In this document: positions 5,158 through 5,733 of the stretch, one piece after another
How positions within the stretch are numbered: the stretch's first letter is position 1
How the letters are laid out: every line of letters starts with the position of its first letter
Source of the DNA: Bacteriovoracaceae bacterium UBA7695
GTDB taxonomy: Bacteria; Bdellovibrionota; Bacteriovoracia; Bacteriovoracales; Bacteriovoracaceae
Direction: 5' to 3'
DNA length: 5,733 nt
Assembly: GCA_002482685.1 (NCBI GenBank)
Contig: DLGL01000058.1
Coordinates: 1 to 5,733, forward strand
Notes under the pieces: model-generated
Seen by the model: only the letters and a program-made list of their open reading frames with translations
Databases searched by the model: none
What the model was told of the DNA's origin: nothing
Translations under genes and position numbers: made by a program

Positions 5158-5733
5158 ATGAATAAAAAGATGATGCTCTTTCTCGTCGTTGTTTCGATTG
5201 GATTCTTAGGTTTTTGGTTGAAGCAAACTCCTAAAAACGCTTTAGACGGAAGTGAAATGCTTCCTCTTGCCAGTACAACCCTGCCGAAATTTGACCATAA
5301 CGTCTATTTTCTGGAGTCTCCTATGCCTCCCTCGTGCGAGGAGAAGGACGGGGTGGTGAAATTGTGTATCAATCCGGCCCCTCTCTATATCACCACAGAA
5401 CGCTATCATCATTTTGATTCAAAATTTGGTCAAACCGCTGAAGGTTCATCCATCCGAAAAATTATCCAAAGAAGCCAGCAGTCGTGGCAAATTGTGTTTT
5501 ATCAGCAAACCCAGCGGCCCATGATTTGGATTGACCCCTATGATCCTCAGCTTATTCATGTATGGCCAAGTTACCCATCTGTCAGCCAAATCCAGGCACT
5601 ACCAGATGCGGAAGCCCCAACGCTGCACTCTTTTAGTGACCTACATACTGGAATGAAATTTCCTATTAAAAATTTTCCTCATGTTGCAAAGTATAAGTGG
5701 GAGTGGACAGGTGAAAGTCGGTTGGAGCTCTCA
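5158..5733 (+). CDS. Membrane-anchored or exported protein, unknown (3' end outside window)
   Basis: The open frame runs without a stop for 192 codons to the right edge, so the C-terminus is missing. The start is strong: AGGAAAGG at 5144-5151 lies six bases before the ATG at 5158. The N-terminus MNKKMMLFLVVVSIGFLGFW is one hydrophobic helix after lysines. There is no lipobox cysteine and no clear cleavage site, so a single N-terminal anchor with the rest in the periplasm is likeliest, or an uncleaved or poorly defined signal. The visible domain has a cysteine pair (C60, C69 in PSCEEKDGVVKLC), several tryptophan/tyrosine-rich strand-like stretches (SWQIVFYQQTQ, PMIWIDPYDPQLIHVW) and a proline-rich middle. 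No family is recognised. It is divergent from the outer-membrane protein gene, with only 60 bases between the two starts, so their promoters must overlap or abut. Confidence 0.75.
   Translation, partial: MNKKMMLFLVVVSIGFLGFWLKQTPKNALDGSEMLPLASTTLPKFDHNVYFLESPMPPSCEEKDGVVKLCINPAPLYITTERYHHFDSKFGQTAEGSSIRKIIQRSQQSWQIVFYQQTQRPMIWIDPYDPQLIHVWPSYPSVSQIQALPDAEAPTLHSFSDLHTGMKFPIKNFPHVAKYKWEWTGESRLELS

Overview
The window reads as part of a bacterial chromosome, moderately AT-rich, from a Gram-negative organism. Several products carry Sec-type signal peptides, and one looks like an outer-membrane beta-barrel ending in phenylalanine. Gene order and style would fit Bdellovibrionota/Bacteriovoracales or another deltaproteobacterial-like lineage, but nothing in the window proves the taxon. 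The left third (about 1-1500) looks more AT-rich than the 3640-5100 stretch.

Left region (1-1420): a patchwork of ORF6N-domain (phage/host DNA-binding, KilA-N/Bro relatives) gene copies. One copy is intact (285-806). One is a remnant with a large internal deletion and a lost stop codon (up to 157). One keeps only the C-terminal half and has a frameshift at an A8 run (1152-1377). The first and third remnants share about 69 bp across their gene ends and just beyond (49-117 and 1350-1418). Wedged between the intact copy and the third remnant is a minus-strand fragment of a winged-helix regulator (803-1135). It breaks off inside its recognition helix exactly where ORF6N flanking sequence begins. 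The intact ORF6N gene and the first remnant both carry a palindrome at the same coding position.

Middle region (1507-2913): a zinc-binding GFA-family protein and a START/SRPBCC-fold protein lie head to tail, 44 bp apart, probably as one transcript that ends at a clear hairpin terminator (2455-2495). The SRPBCC gene has two plausible starts, one with a signal peptide and one without. A convergent minus-strand gene encodes a small secreted protein with six cysteines. Upstream of it lies a perfect 14-bp inverted repeat.

Right region (3063-5733): a plus-strand membrane protein with two TM helices overlaps the end of a minus-strand pair. That pair is an outer-membrane protein gene followed, one base after its stop codon, by a PhyH-like Fe(II)/2-oxoglutarate dioxygenase. 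The pair appears to start from a promoter with a perfect TATAAT placed so that transcription would begin at the ATG itself (leaderless). Divergent from it, a membrane-anchored protein of unknown function runs off the right edge.

No RNA genes, CRISPR array or complete mobile element were seen. The most interesting part is the ORF6N patchwork and its covarying palindrome.
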